From assembly GCF_002102155.1 (NCBI RefSeq), contig NZ_LQOU01000051.1:62001-126000 (forward strand): a DNA stretch of 64,000 bases. Reading direction: 5' to 3'. The notes under the pieces are model-generated. The model ran no database searches, was not told the origin of the DNA, and saw only the letters and a program-made list of their open reading frames with translations. The DNA comes from Mycobacterium europaeum (lineage in GTDB: Bacteria > Actinomycetota > Actinomycetes > Mycobacteriales > Mycobacteriaceae). The position numbers and the translations under genes are program-made. The first letter of the stretch is position 1, and each line of letters opens with the position of its first letter. Shown piece after piece: positions 8,529-16,864 of the stretch.

Positions 8529-9617
8529 TCACGCGGTCGCATCTACGGGCTCCCAACCCCCGCCTTCTGCGGATCGGTGCGCGGCATCGATCACGGCGAG
8601 GCTGAGCAGCCCGTCCTCGAAGGTGGCCACGGTGACCGGTTCCCCGTCGAAAGCAGGGTGCCAGTCCTCGAGCATGAGGGCCATCGCCCGGCTGGCATGT
8701 CCGGCCAATCCCTTGGGCAGGCACTCCGGGTGGGCCGGCTCGCGGTCGTTGACCGGCAGCGGGCTCAATCCGCCGTCAGCGGCCGCCCCCGCCGTGTAGG
8801 CAGTCGATCGCAGATCGCCGTCACCGATGATGGTGCCGTCAGCGCCGAACAACTCGAGGCGGTAGTGATCGGCGTGTGCACCGATCACCGACACAGTGAG
8901 GATGGCGGTCAGCCCGGACTCCATGCGCAGCAACAGAGCGGCCGTGTCGTCGGCAGTGATGTGCAACGTCTCACCGTTGGGAAGTTCGCGGACCGGGTCA
9001 CTGGTGCGGACTTCCGCGCACACCGACTTCGGCCGGCCGAACAGACTGCACACGAAGTCGAGATCGTGGACCAGCATCCCGGCCAGGTATCCCCCGCCCT
9101 GGTCGCGGTCATACATCCAGCGCGCCTGAGGCTGATGACTCGGGTGCCAGTACGACGCGCTACGGCTGACCCGGGCGAGGTACTGCTTGCCGAGGAAGCC
9201 CGAGCGGACCAGGTCGGCCACGGCCAGCCAGTCGGGGTTCCATCGGTTCTCGAAGCAGCAGGCGGTGGGCCGGCCCGACTTCGCGGCGGCACGCACCATG
9301 TCGCGTGCAGCCGCGAGATCTCCGGCCAACGGCTTCTCGCACAGCACAGCTTTTCCGGCGGCCAGGGCGGCCAGGACCATGTCGTGGTGCAACACGGTCG
9401 GTGTGGCGACGGAAATGACATCGAGATCGTCGCGGGCGACGAACGACTGCCAGTCGGTGGACGTGTCCTCGATGCCGAGCTTGGCCGCGACGCGGTCCAA
9501 CCGCTCGGGCGTGCGCGCGCACAACGCAACGGGCTCGAAGCCGTCGGCCGCCCGGAATCCGGGAACCTGCACGTGCGCGCCCCAACCCACTCCTACTACG
9601 CCGACTCGTAAAGTCAC
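8529..9617 (-). CDS. Gfo/Idh/MocA-family oxidoreductase
   Basis: A 362-residue NAD(P)-dependent oxidoreductase. The Rossmann start is VGVVGVGWGAHVQVPGF, the family motif CEKPLAGD is near residue 95, and a C-terminal alpha/beta substrate domain follows. Relatives act on sugars and cyclitols, and some on trans-dihydrodiols. It is a single minus-strand gene between two plus operons, sharing a 169-bp divergent promoter region with the P450 gene, where two copies of the recurrent palindrome lie (9664 and 9761). Its link to the pathway rests on those sites. Substrate unknown. Confidence 0.8.
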   Translation of the reverse strand: MTLRVGVVGVGWGAHVQVPGFRAADGFEPVALCARTPERLDRVAAKLGIEDTSTDWQSFVARDDLDVISVATPTVLHHDMVLAALAAGKAVLCEKPLAGDLAAARDMVRAAAKSGRPTACCFENRWNPDWLAVADLVRSGFLGKQYLARVSRSASYWHPSHQPQARWMYDRDQGGGYLAGMLVHDLDFVCSLFGRPKSVCAEVRTSDPVRELPNGETLHITADDTAALLLRMESGLTAILTVSVIGAHADHYRLELFGADGTIIGDGDLRSTAYTAGAAADGGLSPLPVNDREPAHPECLPKGLAGHASRAMALMLEDWHPAFDGEPVTVATFEDGLLSLAVIDAAHRSAEGGGWEPVDATA

Positions 9618-9663
9618 TCGACCTCCCTGGTGTCCCGAACCGATCCGCGCCTCGGCCGCATAG

Positions 9664-9677
9664 TGACAGTAATGTTA
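9664..9677. promoter_or_regulatory. Operator-like palindrome TGACA-GTAA-TGTTA before the Gfo/Idh gene
   Basis: One mismatch from the TGACA-N4-TGTCA consensus, 46 bp upstream of the minus-strand ATG at 9617. On the minus strand the right half runs into CACTAT, which could be a -10 element. Confidence 0.5.
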
Positions 9678-9760
9678 GATTCTGCTGCAGTTCAAGGTGG
9701 TGTTTGGGCATCAGACCGCTATCGTCCAATATTTTCCTGCATCTTCTCGTTGCCTATGGG

Positions 9761-9774
9761 TGACACGAGTGCCA
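9761..9774. promoter_or_regulatory. Operator-like palindrome TGACA-CGAG-TGCCA before P450
   Basis: One mismatch from the consensus and followed by GAAT, identical in layout to 5876 and 34125. It ends 12 nt before GTG 9787. The same 12-nt distance is seen at 5902, which supports both start choices and suggests the site overlaps the promoter. Confidence 0.55.
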
Positions 9775-9786
9775 GAATCAGAGCTT

Positions 9787-11037
9787 GTGAACGCGCTTGA
9801 GACCGACGAACTGGAATTCACGTCACTGATCGACCTGGGGTGGTGGCAGAACCACCCCGACGAGCGTGCCGACCTGTACCGCCGACTTCGAGACGCCGGC
9901 AGGCCGGTGTTCGTGCCCGTCGGGCGGCGGGGCAGGGGGTTCTGGGCGGTAGGCACCTACGCCGACATCGTCGACATCAGCCGTCGGCCGGCCGAATTCA
10001 GCTCGGGCCAGGGCACGCAGATCTTCGACCAAACCCCGGAGATGCGCGAATACCGCGGATCGATCATCGACATGGATGATCCCGAGCACATGCGGATACG
10101 CAAGATCGTCTCGCGCGGGTTCACCCCCCGGATGCTCTCGGAGCTGCGCGGGCTGGTCGAGGAAACCACCGCCGAGATCCTCGACGAGATGCCCGAATCG
10201 GGCGATTGTGACTTCGTCAGTCACTTCGCGATCTTGTTGCCGCTGCGGATCATCGACAACATCCTCGGCGTGCCGCGCGAGCACGAGCAGTTCATCCTGC
10301 AGTCCACCAATGTGATCCTCGGTGCGTCGGATCCGGAGTACGTGCCCGACCAGACCGTCGCCGGTATCGAGGCGGCCGTCACCGAGACCAGCATCAAGAT
10401 GATCGACCTGCTGCGCGGCCTGGCTGAGGAGCGGATCGCGCATCCCACCGGGGATGTGATCAGCAAACTGGTCACCTCGGACGAAGAGAACCTCACGCCG
10501 CAGGAGTTGGCGAAATTCTTCATCCTGTTGGTCGGGGCGGGCAACGAGACGACTCGAAACGCACTGACACACGGCCTGCACATCCTGACCAATCACCCCG
10601 ATCAGCGTGACAGGCTGCTGGCCGACTACGACACGTTAGCCCCCACCGCGATCGAGGAGATCCTGCGCTACGCCAGCCCGGTGATCCATATGCGCCGGAC
10701 GGTCACTCGCGACGGAGTGACGCTGGAGTCGGGCGCCCATACCTTCAACACGGGCGACCGCGTGGTCATGTGGTATCCCGCAGCCAATCGTGATCCTGCG
10801 GCGTTCGACAATCCGGAGGTGTTCGACGCCTTCCGTACTCCCAACAACCACCTCGCGTTCGGCGGCCCGGGACCGCACTTCTGCCTCGGCGCGCATCTGG
10901 CCAGGCTGGAACTCAATGTGGCGTTCAAGATGATCTACGACCGCTACCCCGACATCAAGACGGCGGGCGAGCCGGTGATGCTGCGGTCGAACTTCGTCAA
11001 CGGCATCAAGCACCTAAGGACGACCTACACACCATGA
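9787..11037 (+). CDS. Cytochrome P450
   Basis: A 416-residue soluble bacterial P450. Features are the oxygen-binding I-helix LLVGAGNETTRNA (about 247-259), the ExxR motif EEILR, and the haem loop FGGPGPHFCLGAH with the ligand Cys at about 366. It would hydroxylate an unactivated carbon of the substrate, and it needs a ferredoxin partner; the only ferredoxin here is at 14644. I chose GTG 9787 because the frame upstream runs through the operator-like site and is not P450-like. It overlaps the next gene by ATGA and so heads a four-gene operon: P450, enoyl-CoA hydratase, DUF35, SDR. Confidence 0.88.
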   Translation: MNALETDELEFTSLIDLGWWQNHPDERADLYRRLRDAGRPVFVPVGRRGRGFWAVGTYADIVDISRRPAEFSSGQGTQIFDQTPEMREYRGSIIDMDDPEHMRIRKIVSRGFTPRMLSELRGLVEETTAEILDEMPESGDCDFVSHFAILLPLRIIDNILGVPREHEQFILQSTNVILGASDPEYVPDQTVAGIEAAVTETSIKMIDLLRGLAEERIAHPTGDVISKLVTSDEENLTPQELAKFFILLVGAGNETTRNALTHGLHILTNHPDQRDRLLADYDTLAPTAIEEILRYASPVIHMRRTVTRDGVTLESGAHTFNTGDRVVMWYPAANRDPAAFDNPEVFDAFRTPNNHLAFGGPGPHFCLGAHLARLELNVAFKMIYDRYPDIKTAGEPVMLRSNFVNGIKHLRTTYTP

Positions 11038-11831
11038 CCAGTGCCATCCTGTCCGACGTCACCAATGGGGTCATGACCATCACGCTGAATCGGCCCGATG
11101 CGGCCAATGCGGTGCGACCCGATGACCGTGACGCGCTCATCGCGCTGTTCGGGGCCGCCGACGCCGACCAGGACGTCCGGGTTGTGGTGTTGCGTGCCAA
11201 CGGCAAACACTTCTGCTCCGGCGCCGACGTGAATGCATTGCAGGACCGCCGCCAGACGGTCGAGAAGCGGGTGATGGACCCGATGCGTCGTATCATGAAC
11301 GGCGCGCAGAAGCTGGTGGCCAGCGTGCTGGACTGCAACAAGCCGGTGATCGCTGTGGTGCAGGGCGCCGCGGCCGGAATCGGCGCACACATTGCATACG
11401 CCAGTGACCTGGTGATCGCCACCGAAAATGCCTACTTTTCGGAGTCTTTCGTCAGGCGTGGCCTGGTGGTCGACGGTGGCGGCTGTTACCTTCTACCCAG
11501 GCGCATCGGCATGCAGAAGGCGAAAGAATTGGCATTCTTTGGCGAAAAGGTTTCGGCGACTGAGGCATTGACGATCGGACTGGTGAACCGTGTAGTGCCG
11601 TCCGATCAACTCGACGCCGTGGTTGACGACTTTGCCGGCCGGCTGGCCACTGCGCCGACAAGCGCGATCGCCTTCACCAAGAGGTTGCTCAATGACTCCC
11701 CCGACACCGACCGGGCCGGCGCATTCGTCGCCGAGGCAATGGCACAGGAGATCCAGTCCTACGCCCATGACTCGACGGAAGGCGTACAAGCGTTCGTCGA
11801 GAAGCGCTCGACCGAGTACACCGGGTGGTGA
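11034..11831 (+). CDS. Enoyl-CoA hydratase/isomerase (crotonase family)
   Basis: A 265-residue crotonase-fold protein. It has the oxyanion-hole motifs FCSGADVNALQ and GAAAGIGAHIAYASD and the family helix FVRRGLVVDGGG. It would hydrate or isomerise an unsaturated acyl-CoA. The Glu pair of classical hydratases is not obvious, so an isomerase or C-C hydrolase role is possible. It is translationally coupled to the P450 (ATGA overlap) and to the DUF35 gene that follows. Confidence 0.85.
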   Translation: MTSAILSDVTNGVMTITLNRPDAANAVRPDDRDALIALFGAADADQDVRVVVLRANGKHFCSGADVNALQDRRQTVEKRVMDPMRRIMNGAQKLVASVLDCNKPVIAVVQGAAAGIGAHIAYASDLVIATENAYFSESFVRRGLVVDGGGCYLLPRRIGMQKAKELAFFGEKVSATEALTIGLVNRVVPSDQLDAVVDDFAGRLATAPTSAIAFTKRLLNDSPDTDRAGAFVAEAMAQEIQSYAHDSTEGVQAFVEKRSTEYTGW

Positions 11832-11833
11832 GT

Positions 11834-12265
11834 ATGGCACCCCAGCGCACCGACATCCCGATCATCGATCCCGCCAGCGCGCCGTACTGGGACGCGGCCC
11901 GAGAGGGCCGGTTGCTGATAGCGAAATGCCGGACATGTCAGCGAGTGCACCACTATCCGCGCCCGTTCTGCCCATACTGCTGGAGCGAGGACGTCACGCC
12001 GGTGACGGCCAGTGGAAAAGGCACGCTCTACACCTATTCGACGGTGTACGTCAACGACCTCTCACCATTCCGCGACCGCCTGCCCTACGTCGCGGCGATC
12101 GTCGAATTGGCCGAAGGCCCAAAGGTGATGACGGTAATCGAGGGCACCCCGCCTGAGCAACTGAGGACGGGGATGGCGGTCGCCGCCACGTTCCGGCCCG
12201 TTGACCACGAGGACCCCGACAGCCCGTATCTCACGGTCTTCACCCCCAGCGAGGAGACAGCATGA
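11834..12265 (+). CDS. DUF35 / OB-fold protein with zinc ribbon (ChsH2 C-domain or thiolase partner type)
   Basis: A 143-residue protein. An N-terminal rubredoxin-like zinc ribbon (KCRTCQ … FCPYCW, about residues 32-51) is followed by an OB-fold with GKGTLYTYSTVYV. Such proteins bind acyl-CoA and are obligate partners of Ltp2-type aldolases or thiolases. Unusually, no thiolase-fold gene is adjacent, so its partner may be the Ltp2-like protein at 18289, which lacks its own DUF35 neighbour. ATG 11834 is preferred; GTG 11825 is possible and would overlap the hydratase stop. It overlaps the SDR by ATGA. Confidence 0.82.
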   Translation: MAPQRTDIPIIDPASAPYWDAAREGRLLIAKCRTCQRVHHYPRPFCPYCWSEDVTPVTASGKGTLYTYSTVYVNDLSPFRDRLPYVAAIVELAEGPKVMTVIEGTPPEQLRTGMAVAATFRPVDHEDPDSPYLTVFTPSEETA

Positions 12266-13188
12266 CCGGATTACTCGACGGCAAGATCGCGCTGGTCACC
12301 GGTGCCGGCCACGGCATCGGTCGCGGGCATGCGCTCGAGTTGGCCAAACATGGCGCAACCGTGATCGTCAACGACCTGGGCACCTCGCTCGCGGGCGAAG
12401 GGTCCGGCAAGGTAGCCGACGAGGTGGTGCAGATCATCGAAAGCCGTGGCGGCAAAGCGGTTTCGGACTTCAGCGACGTCGGCGACGAAGAACAGGTCGA
12501 GCTAGCCGTCGAACGGGCCTACTCCCAGCTGGGCCGCCTCGACATCGTCGTCAACAACGCCGGAATCGTTCGCGACAAGGCGATCTGGAACATGACGGTC
12601 GAGGATTTCGATCTTGTGATGCGGGTGCACGTACGGGGCAGCTGGCTGACCAGCCACGCGGTCGCCCGCAAGTGGCGTGCGGAGTCGAAGGCCAACGACG
12701 GGGCAACGGTGTACGGCAGGATCATCAACACCACCTCCGGCGCCGGCCTACACGGTCACTTCGGGCAGACGAACTATAGTGCGGCCAAGGCCGCAATCGT
12801 CGGCCTGACCCAGACCCTGAGTCTCGAGCTGGCATCGATCGGCGCCACCGCCAACGCGATCAGCCCCGGCGGCCGCACGCGGATGTCCGCGTCGATGCCC
12901 GGAGCTCCGGCGGCGATCGAACCCGACGAACGCGCCGAGGACGAATTCGACCCCAAGGACCCGTCGCTGAGCTCACCGGTGGTGGCGTGGCTGGCAAGTC
13001 CGGAAGCCGGCCACATAAGCGGACAGGTCATCCGCGCGCTCGGGGAGAACATCCAGTTGCTCAAGGGCTGGCATCCGGTCGCGACGGTCTCCAGCGGCCA
13101 GAAGCGCTGGGACGCAAATACGCTCGGTGTGATCATGGCGACTGACGTGTTCGGCACCCGCAATCCGGGACTGCGGCTCGGCGGCTGA
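12262..13188 (+). CDS. Short-chain dehydrogenase/reductase, 3-hydroxyacyl-CoA dehydrogenase-like
   Basis: A 308-residue SDR. It has TGAGHGIGRGHA for cofactor binding, VNDLG (Asp suggesting NAD), the NNAG motif, Ser in NTTSGAG and YSAAK. The extra C-terminal region with SGQVIRALGENIQLLKGW resembles the long SDRs related to 17-beta-HSD type 4 and Rv3548c found in steroid-type clusters. It would oxidise a 3-hydroxyacyl-CoA made by the hydratase in the same operon. It is the last gene; a 155-bp stretch with no recognisable feature follows before bioF, convergent. Confidence 0.85.
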   Translation: MTGLLDGKIALVTGAGHGIGRGHALELAKHGATVIVNDLGTSLAGEGSGKVADEVVQIIESRGGKAVSDFSDVGDEEQVELAVERAYSQLGRLDIVVNNAGIVRDKAIWNMTVEDFDLVMRVHVRGSWLTSHAVARKWRAESKANDGATVYGRIINTTSGAGLHGHFGQTNYSAAKAAIVGLTQTLSLELASIGATANAISPGGRTRMSASMPGAPAAIEPDERAEDEFDPKDPSLSSPVVAWLASPEAGHISGQVIRALGENIQLLKGWHPVATVSSGQKRWDANTLGVIMATDVFGTRNPGLRLGG

Positions 13189-13343
13189 CTGCCCGCCACA
13201 CCCAGCAGCGCGGCCAGCTGATCGGATGTGCTGCAAGCCAACGCCGGGTTGCCCCTGGCGACGCGCACCTTCTGCGCACCTTCTGGTGTCGTCGGGCGTT
13301 TCGAACCGGCAATGGCGACACCGATAGGGTTATCCGGTCCGGA

Positions 13344-14510
13344 CTAGCCGGTAAGTTGGGTGTTGCTCCATTCGGTTTGTGCCACCGCCGGACGAATTTT
13401 ACCGAGAACCGTTGCGATGGTGTCCATCTCGGTGTCGGTTAAATTGGCGCGCGCCGTCAAACGCAGCCTGGACGTGCCGGCTGGCACGGTCGGCGGCCGA
13501 AAGCAGCCGACGCTCAGTCCGCCGGCTCGGCAGGCCTGAGCGGCCGCATAGGCGCGCTGCGGCTCTCCCAGCACGACGGAGACAACCGCCGAATCCGGTT
13601 GGGCCACCGACACGATGCGCGAGATCTCGGCGGCGCGGGCCAGTGCCCGACCCGCCATCGTCGGGTCCCGGCGCAATAGCCGTAACGAGGCCAGCGCGGC
13701 CCCCACGGCGGCTGGGGCCAGTCCGGTGTCGAAGATGAACGTCCGTGCGGTATCGATCAGGTGGCTGCGCAGTCGCTCGGTGCCCAGCACCACACCGCCC
13801 TGGGCTGCCAGCGCCTTCGACAGCGTCGCGGTGATCACCAGATCGGGCTGGCCGGCCAGACCGAGTTCGTGCACGAGACCGCGACCGCCCTCGCCGCGTA
13901 CGCCGATGCCGTGCGCCTCGTCGACGATCAGCACCGCCTGGTGGGCGCGCACCACGCGGTGCAGCTCCGCCAATGGCGCCAGGTCGCCATCAGCGCTGAA
14001 CACCGATTCGGTGATCACCAGGGCGCGCTCCTCGGCGCGTTCGGCCAGCAGCCGCTCGATCGACGCAACGTCGCCGTGCGGGGTGACCTCCACCCTGGCT
14101 CTCGACAGCCGGCAGGCATCCACCAGCGACGCGTGGCTGCTGGCATCGGAGATCACCAGCGTTCCGCGCGCGGCCAGGGCCGTCACCACGCCCAGATTGG
14201 CGGCGTACCCGGAGGCAAACACCAGGCCTGCCTCTGCTCCGACGAAGTCGGCAAGCTCTGTCTCCAGCTGCTCGTGGTCAAGGGTCGTGCCGGTCACCAG
14301 CCGGGACCCGGTTGCTCCCGTGCCCCAGGTGCGGACGGCCTCGATCGCACCCTGGATCACTGTGGGATGCCGCGACAGTCCCAGGTAGTCGTTGGATGCC
14401 AGATCTATCAGCCCGCTCTGCGGCGGTCGCGCCCGCAGCTCCCGACGCAGGCCAGCCCGCACGCGCTCCTCGGCACGCAGGTCCATCCAGTTCAGCGGGT
14501 CCAAATCCAC
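13344..14510 (-). CDS. bioF: 8-amino-7-oxononanoate synthase (BioF)
   Basis: A 388-residue PLP enzyme of the alpha-oxoamine synthase family. It shows SNDYLGL near the start, GTGATGSRLVTG, DEAHGIGVRG, and the PLP lysine in ATLSKALAAQGG. It condenses pimeloyl thioester with L-alanine in biotin synthesis. It stands alone here, without bioA, bioD or bioB, and is the only clearly anabolic gene in the island. A BioQ-like palindrome lies at 14527-14539, just upstream. It might instead be a paralogue serving another acyl chain, but the motifs are ordinary BioF. Confidence 0.87.
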   Translation of the reverse strand: MDLDPLNWMDLRAEERVRAGLRRELRARPPQSGLIDLASNDYLGLSRHPTVIQGAIEAVRTWGTGATGSRLVTGTTLDHEQLETELADFVGAEAGLVFASGYAANLGVVTALAARGTLVISDASSHASLVDACRLSRARVEVTPHGDVASIERLLAERAEERALVITESVFSADGDLAPLAELHRVVRAHQAVLIVDEAHGIGVRGEGGRGLVHELGLAGQPDLVITATLSKALAAQGGVVLGTERLRSHLIDTARTFIFDTGLAPAAVGAALASLRLLRRDPTMAGRALARAAEISRIVSVAQPDSAVVSVVLGEPQRAYAAAQACRAGGLSVGCFRPPTVPAGTSRLRLTARANLTDTEMDTIATVLGKIRPAVAQTEWSNTQLTG

Positions 14511-14526
14511 AGCTAGCGAGCTTACT

Positions 14527-14539
14527 TAAACAGTGTTCA
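14527..14539. promoter_or_regulatory. BioQ-like operator (TGAAC-N3-GTTTA on the minus strand)
   Basis: The palindrome TAAAC-AGT-GTTCA lies 16 bp upstream of bioF. It resembles, from memory, the TGAAC-N3-GTTAC box reported for the mycobacterial biotin repressor BioQ. Position and gene identity agree with that reading. Confidence 0.45.
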
Positions 14540-14643
14540 ATGATTGCGGTGGGCTGCCGATCGGTGCCGAACTCCGGGGAAGATAGGGACCGTCGGCTCC
14601 GACCAAGGGATTTCAGCGTGCCCTGAGGCGCTTAAGCCCACCG

Positions 14644-14844
14644 TTATTCGTCGTCGAAAACTTTCAGTACCCCTTCTGGGCAGGCGCTTGCACCTGCGAT
14701 CGCGCTGTCGCGCAGCGATTCGTCGATCACGCTGGGCGGTGGCAGGAGATATCCGTTGTCGTCGAGCTCATAGACGTCGGGCGCCGCGGCGTTGCACTGT
14801 GCATGCCCGACGCAGCGTGATTGGTCGAATTCGATTCTGGGCAT
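14644..14844 (-). CDS. 3Fe-4S type ferredoxin
   Basis: A 66-residue ferredoxin. It has the mycobacterial P450-partner pattern CVGHAQC (His in place of the second cluster Cys, about residues 11-16), followed by a distant CP near residue 55. This spacing indicates one [3Fe-4S] cluster. It starts at the end of the P450 gene (single-base overlap at 14844), so the two are translated together, and it would pass electrons to that P450 and perhaps to the one at 9787. No ferredoxin reductase is in the window. Confidence 0.88.
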   Translation of the reverse strand: MPRIEFDQSRCVGHAQCNAAAPDVYELDDNGYLLPPPSVIDESLRDSAIAGASACPEGVLKVFDDE

Positions 14845-16076
14845 CAGGATTTCACTCCCGTAAGGTTGCCCGGGGTGAACTTGATCGGCAGGCTGCGCGG
14901 GGCGTATACCTCACCGGCATCCTCGAACATCACCGCAGGTCCGTTTGCTTCGAAATCGGGCAGGCGTTCGAGGATTTCGGCGATCATCTCCTGAAACATC
15001 ATCCGTGCCAAATGTGAGCCCAGGCAGCGATGTTGTCCGACCCCGAATGCCATGTGTTTCTGGCTGTTCTTGCGCCAGAGGTCGATCTTGTCCGGCTCGT
15101 CGAACACCGCCGGGTCGCGGTTTGCGGCCGCCCACATGAGGATGGCGCGGTCACCGGCTTTGAGTTGCTGGCCGTGGAATTCCGCGTCGCGCGACACCGT
15201 GCGGGCCAGCCCCAACGTCGGCGTGGCGTGCCGGAGGAACTCGTCGGTGGCGGGTTTGAGCAATTCGGGCTGCTCGATGAGGATCTGACGCAGCTCAGGC
15301 TGATTGATCAAGCGCAGCAGCACGTTTCCGGTCAGACCGCTGGTGGTGTCCATGCCGCCCAGCATCATCATCACCGTGTACATCAGGATCTGGCTGTCGT
15401 CGAGGGGGACGCCGTCGATCTGGCCGTCGAGGATCTCGCCGAACAGGTCGTCGCCGTTCTCACCGGCCTCGCGGCGCTCGGCCATGTGCTTGTGGATTTC
15501 GCCGAAGAGTTCCATGGCCGCGGTGGCGGCCTTCTCTTCGTCGTGGGTGCGGTCGTGGACGAAGGTGTGCACCCAGTTCACCCACTGCCGATACATCGAT
15601 TCGTCGAACCCCAGCATGTGCAGCACCAGTTTGGCCGGCAGTGGGGTGGTCAGCTCGCCAACGATGTCGCATTCACCTCGCTCGATGAACTCGTTGACCA
15701 TCTCGGTGGCCATCCGCCGCGCCGCCGGTCGCAACCGTTCGGCCGCACCGGGCGAGAACGTCTTCACCGTCACCTGGCGCAGCTTCTTCGTCAGCGGTGG
15801 GTCGGACTCGATCGGAATGATCGGGAAGGGAGCCGTGCTGGCCGGCACGCCCACGGAGGGATACGAATTGAACAGATCGTCGTCGCGGGCGGCGTCGAAT
15901 ACCGACGCGTAGTCCAGCAGCGACCAGAAGCCGCCATGCTGCCCGGAATGGGTGACCGGGCACTGGGCGCGCATCTGCGCGAGCGCCGCGTGGGGCGGCG
16001 CCTCGCGGAACTCCGGTGAATGGTGATCGAAGTTCGCGTGGAGGGGGCAGACCTCCTGCTCGACTGTCATGGCCAT
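14844..16076 (-). CDS. Cytochrome P450
   Basis: A 410-residue P450 with I-helix MMLGGMDTTSG (about 238-247), ExxR-like DEFLR, and haem loop FGVGQHRCLGSH with Cys351. It is followed by its own ferredoxin at 14644. The promoter region is shared with the divergent TetR gene at 16196 and is packed with ACTACA/TGTAGT half-sites, so local TetR control is likely. Its place in the pathway, probably an early hydroxylation, is inferred from location only. Confidence 0.88.
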   Translation of the reverse strand: MAMTVEQEVCPLHANFDHHSPEFREAPPHAALAQMRAQCPVTHSGQHGGFWSLLDYASVFDAARDDDLFNSYPSVGVPASTAPFPIIPIESDPPLTKKLRQVTVKTFSPGAAERLRPAARRMATEMVNEFIERGECDIVGELTTPLPAKLVLHMLGFDESMYRQWVNWVHTFVHDRTHDEEKAATAAMELFGEIHKHMAERREAGENGDDLFGEILDGQIDGVPLDDSQILMYTVMMMLGGMDTTSGLTGNVLLRLINQPELRQILIEQPELLKPATDEFLRHATPTLGLARTVSRDAEFHGQQLKAGDRAILMWAAANRDPAVFDEPDKIDLWRKNSQKHMAFGVGQHRCLGSHLARMMFQEMIAEILERLPDFEANGPAVMFEDAGEVYAPRSLPIKFTPGNLTGVKS

Positions 16077-16109
16077 GGTCCTTTCGCGGACTGCAAGAAT
16101 ATGTCAGAA

Positions 16110-16163
16110 ACTACAATTTCCGTCACTTTGTAGTGTGCGCTACACGCTAAGCAATTGTGTAGT
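16110..16163. promoter_or_regulatory. Cluster of ACTACA/TGTAGT half-sites between P450 and TetR
   Basis: ACTACAA (16110-16116) and TTGTAGT (16128-16134) form a perfect 7-bp inverted repeat with an 11-bp spacer. Two more half-sites follow, CTACAC (16140-16145) and GTGTAGT (16157-16163). This arrangement in a divergent TetR promoter is typical of autoregulation. A lone TGTCAGAAA half of the other motif is at 16102. Confidence 0.5.
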
Positions 16164-16195
16164 CTCGGTCAAGTATCACAGGTAAGGTGCCGATC

Positions 16196-16834
16196 ATGAC
16201 GGTCACCGGGCAGGCAACTCCGGGCCGCGCCACGGCCTGGGGCGCCGATACGCCTATCGATGAGCAGCAGGCCCGGGATCGGCTGCTCGACGCCGCCGAG
16301 GCCTGCTACGCCGACCGCGGGCCCAGCCGCACGCGGATGAGCGACATCGCGCACCGCGCCGGCGTGCACCGCACCACGGTGTACTCGTATTTCCCCAACA
16401 AAGACGCGGTGTTGGCAGCGTGTTTCGTGCGTGCGGTGACCGAGGTCCTCGACGCCGGCGAGCCATGCTGGCACACCGACGAGCCGTTCCTCGAGCAGCT
16501 GGTGCAGGCGATGCTTATCGGTATGGAGGCCGGGCGCCGATCACCGGCCATGCGGCTGCTGATCGGTGAGCAGGAAGCCGGACGCACGTTCCGGGCCGCC
16601 GAAGCCTCCGAGCTGTGGCGCCGGGACCTCGCCGAAAACCTCGGTCAACGCATCGCGGCCGCGGCCGCCGGCGGTCAGGTCCGCGACGACGTGTCCCCGG
16701 AAACAATGGCCCACTGGGTCACCCGCATTGCGTTCAGCCTGGTCGCCGAACCGGCCCGGCCCGAAGACGGCGGCGACGAGGGCATCTTGCGGACCTTCCT
16801 CATCGCGTCCCTCGCGCCGGCCGAAAGAGCCTGA
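16196..16834 (+). CDS. TetR-family regulator, probable local repressor of the P450/ferredoxin pair
   Basis: A 212-residue TetR protein. Its N-terminal helix-turn-helix is AHRAGVHRTTVYSYFPNKDAVL (first part about residues 48-60) and its C-terminal domain is alpha-helical. ATG 16196 fits an AAGGTG ribosome site 7 nt before; GTG 16187 is an alternative. It is divergent from the P450 at 16076 with a 119-bp intergenic region that holds four related half-sites. Ligand unknown. Confidence 0.85.
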   Translation: MTVTGQATPGRATAWGADTPIDEQQARDRLLDAAEACYADRGPSRTRMSDIAHRAGVHRTTVYSYFPNKDAVLAACFVRAVTEVLDAGEPCWHTDEPFLEQLVQAMLIGMEAGRRSPAMRLLIGEQEAGRTFRAAEASELWRRDLAENLGQRIAAAAAGGQVRDDVSPETMAHWVTRIAFSLVAEPARPEDGGDEGILRTFLIASLAPAERA

Positions 16835-16864
16835 GCCGTATCACGATATCTCGTTACGGAGTAG

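Noticed and set aside
13189..13343. 155-bp gap between the SDR and bioF
   Set aside because: Looked for a terminator or small gene; no convincing hairpin, start or family pattern.
16102..16106. TGTCA half-site (also TGTCA at 34023 and TGACA at 24344 and 51789)
   Set aside because: The second half-site does not match at 4-bp spacing, so these are not counted as operators of the main motif.
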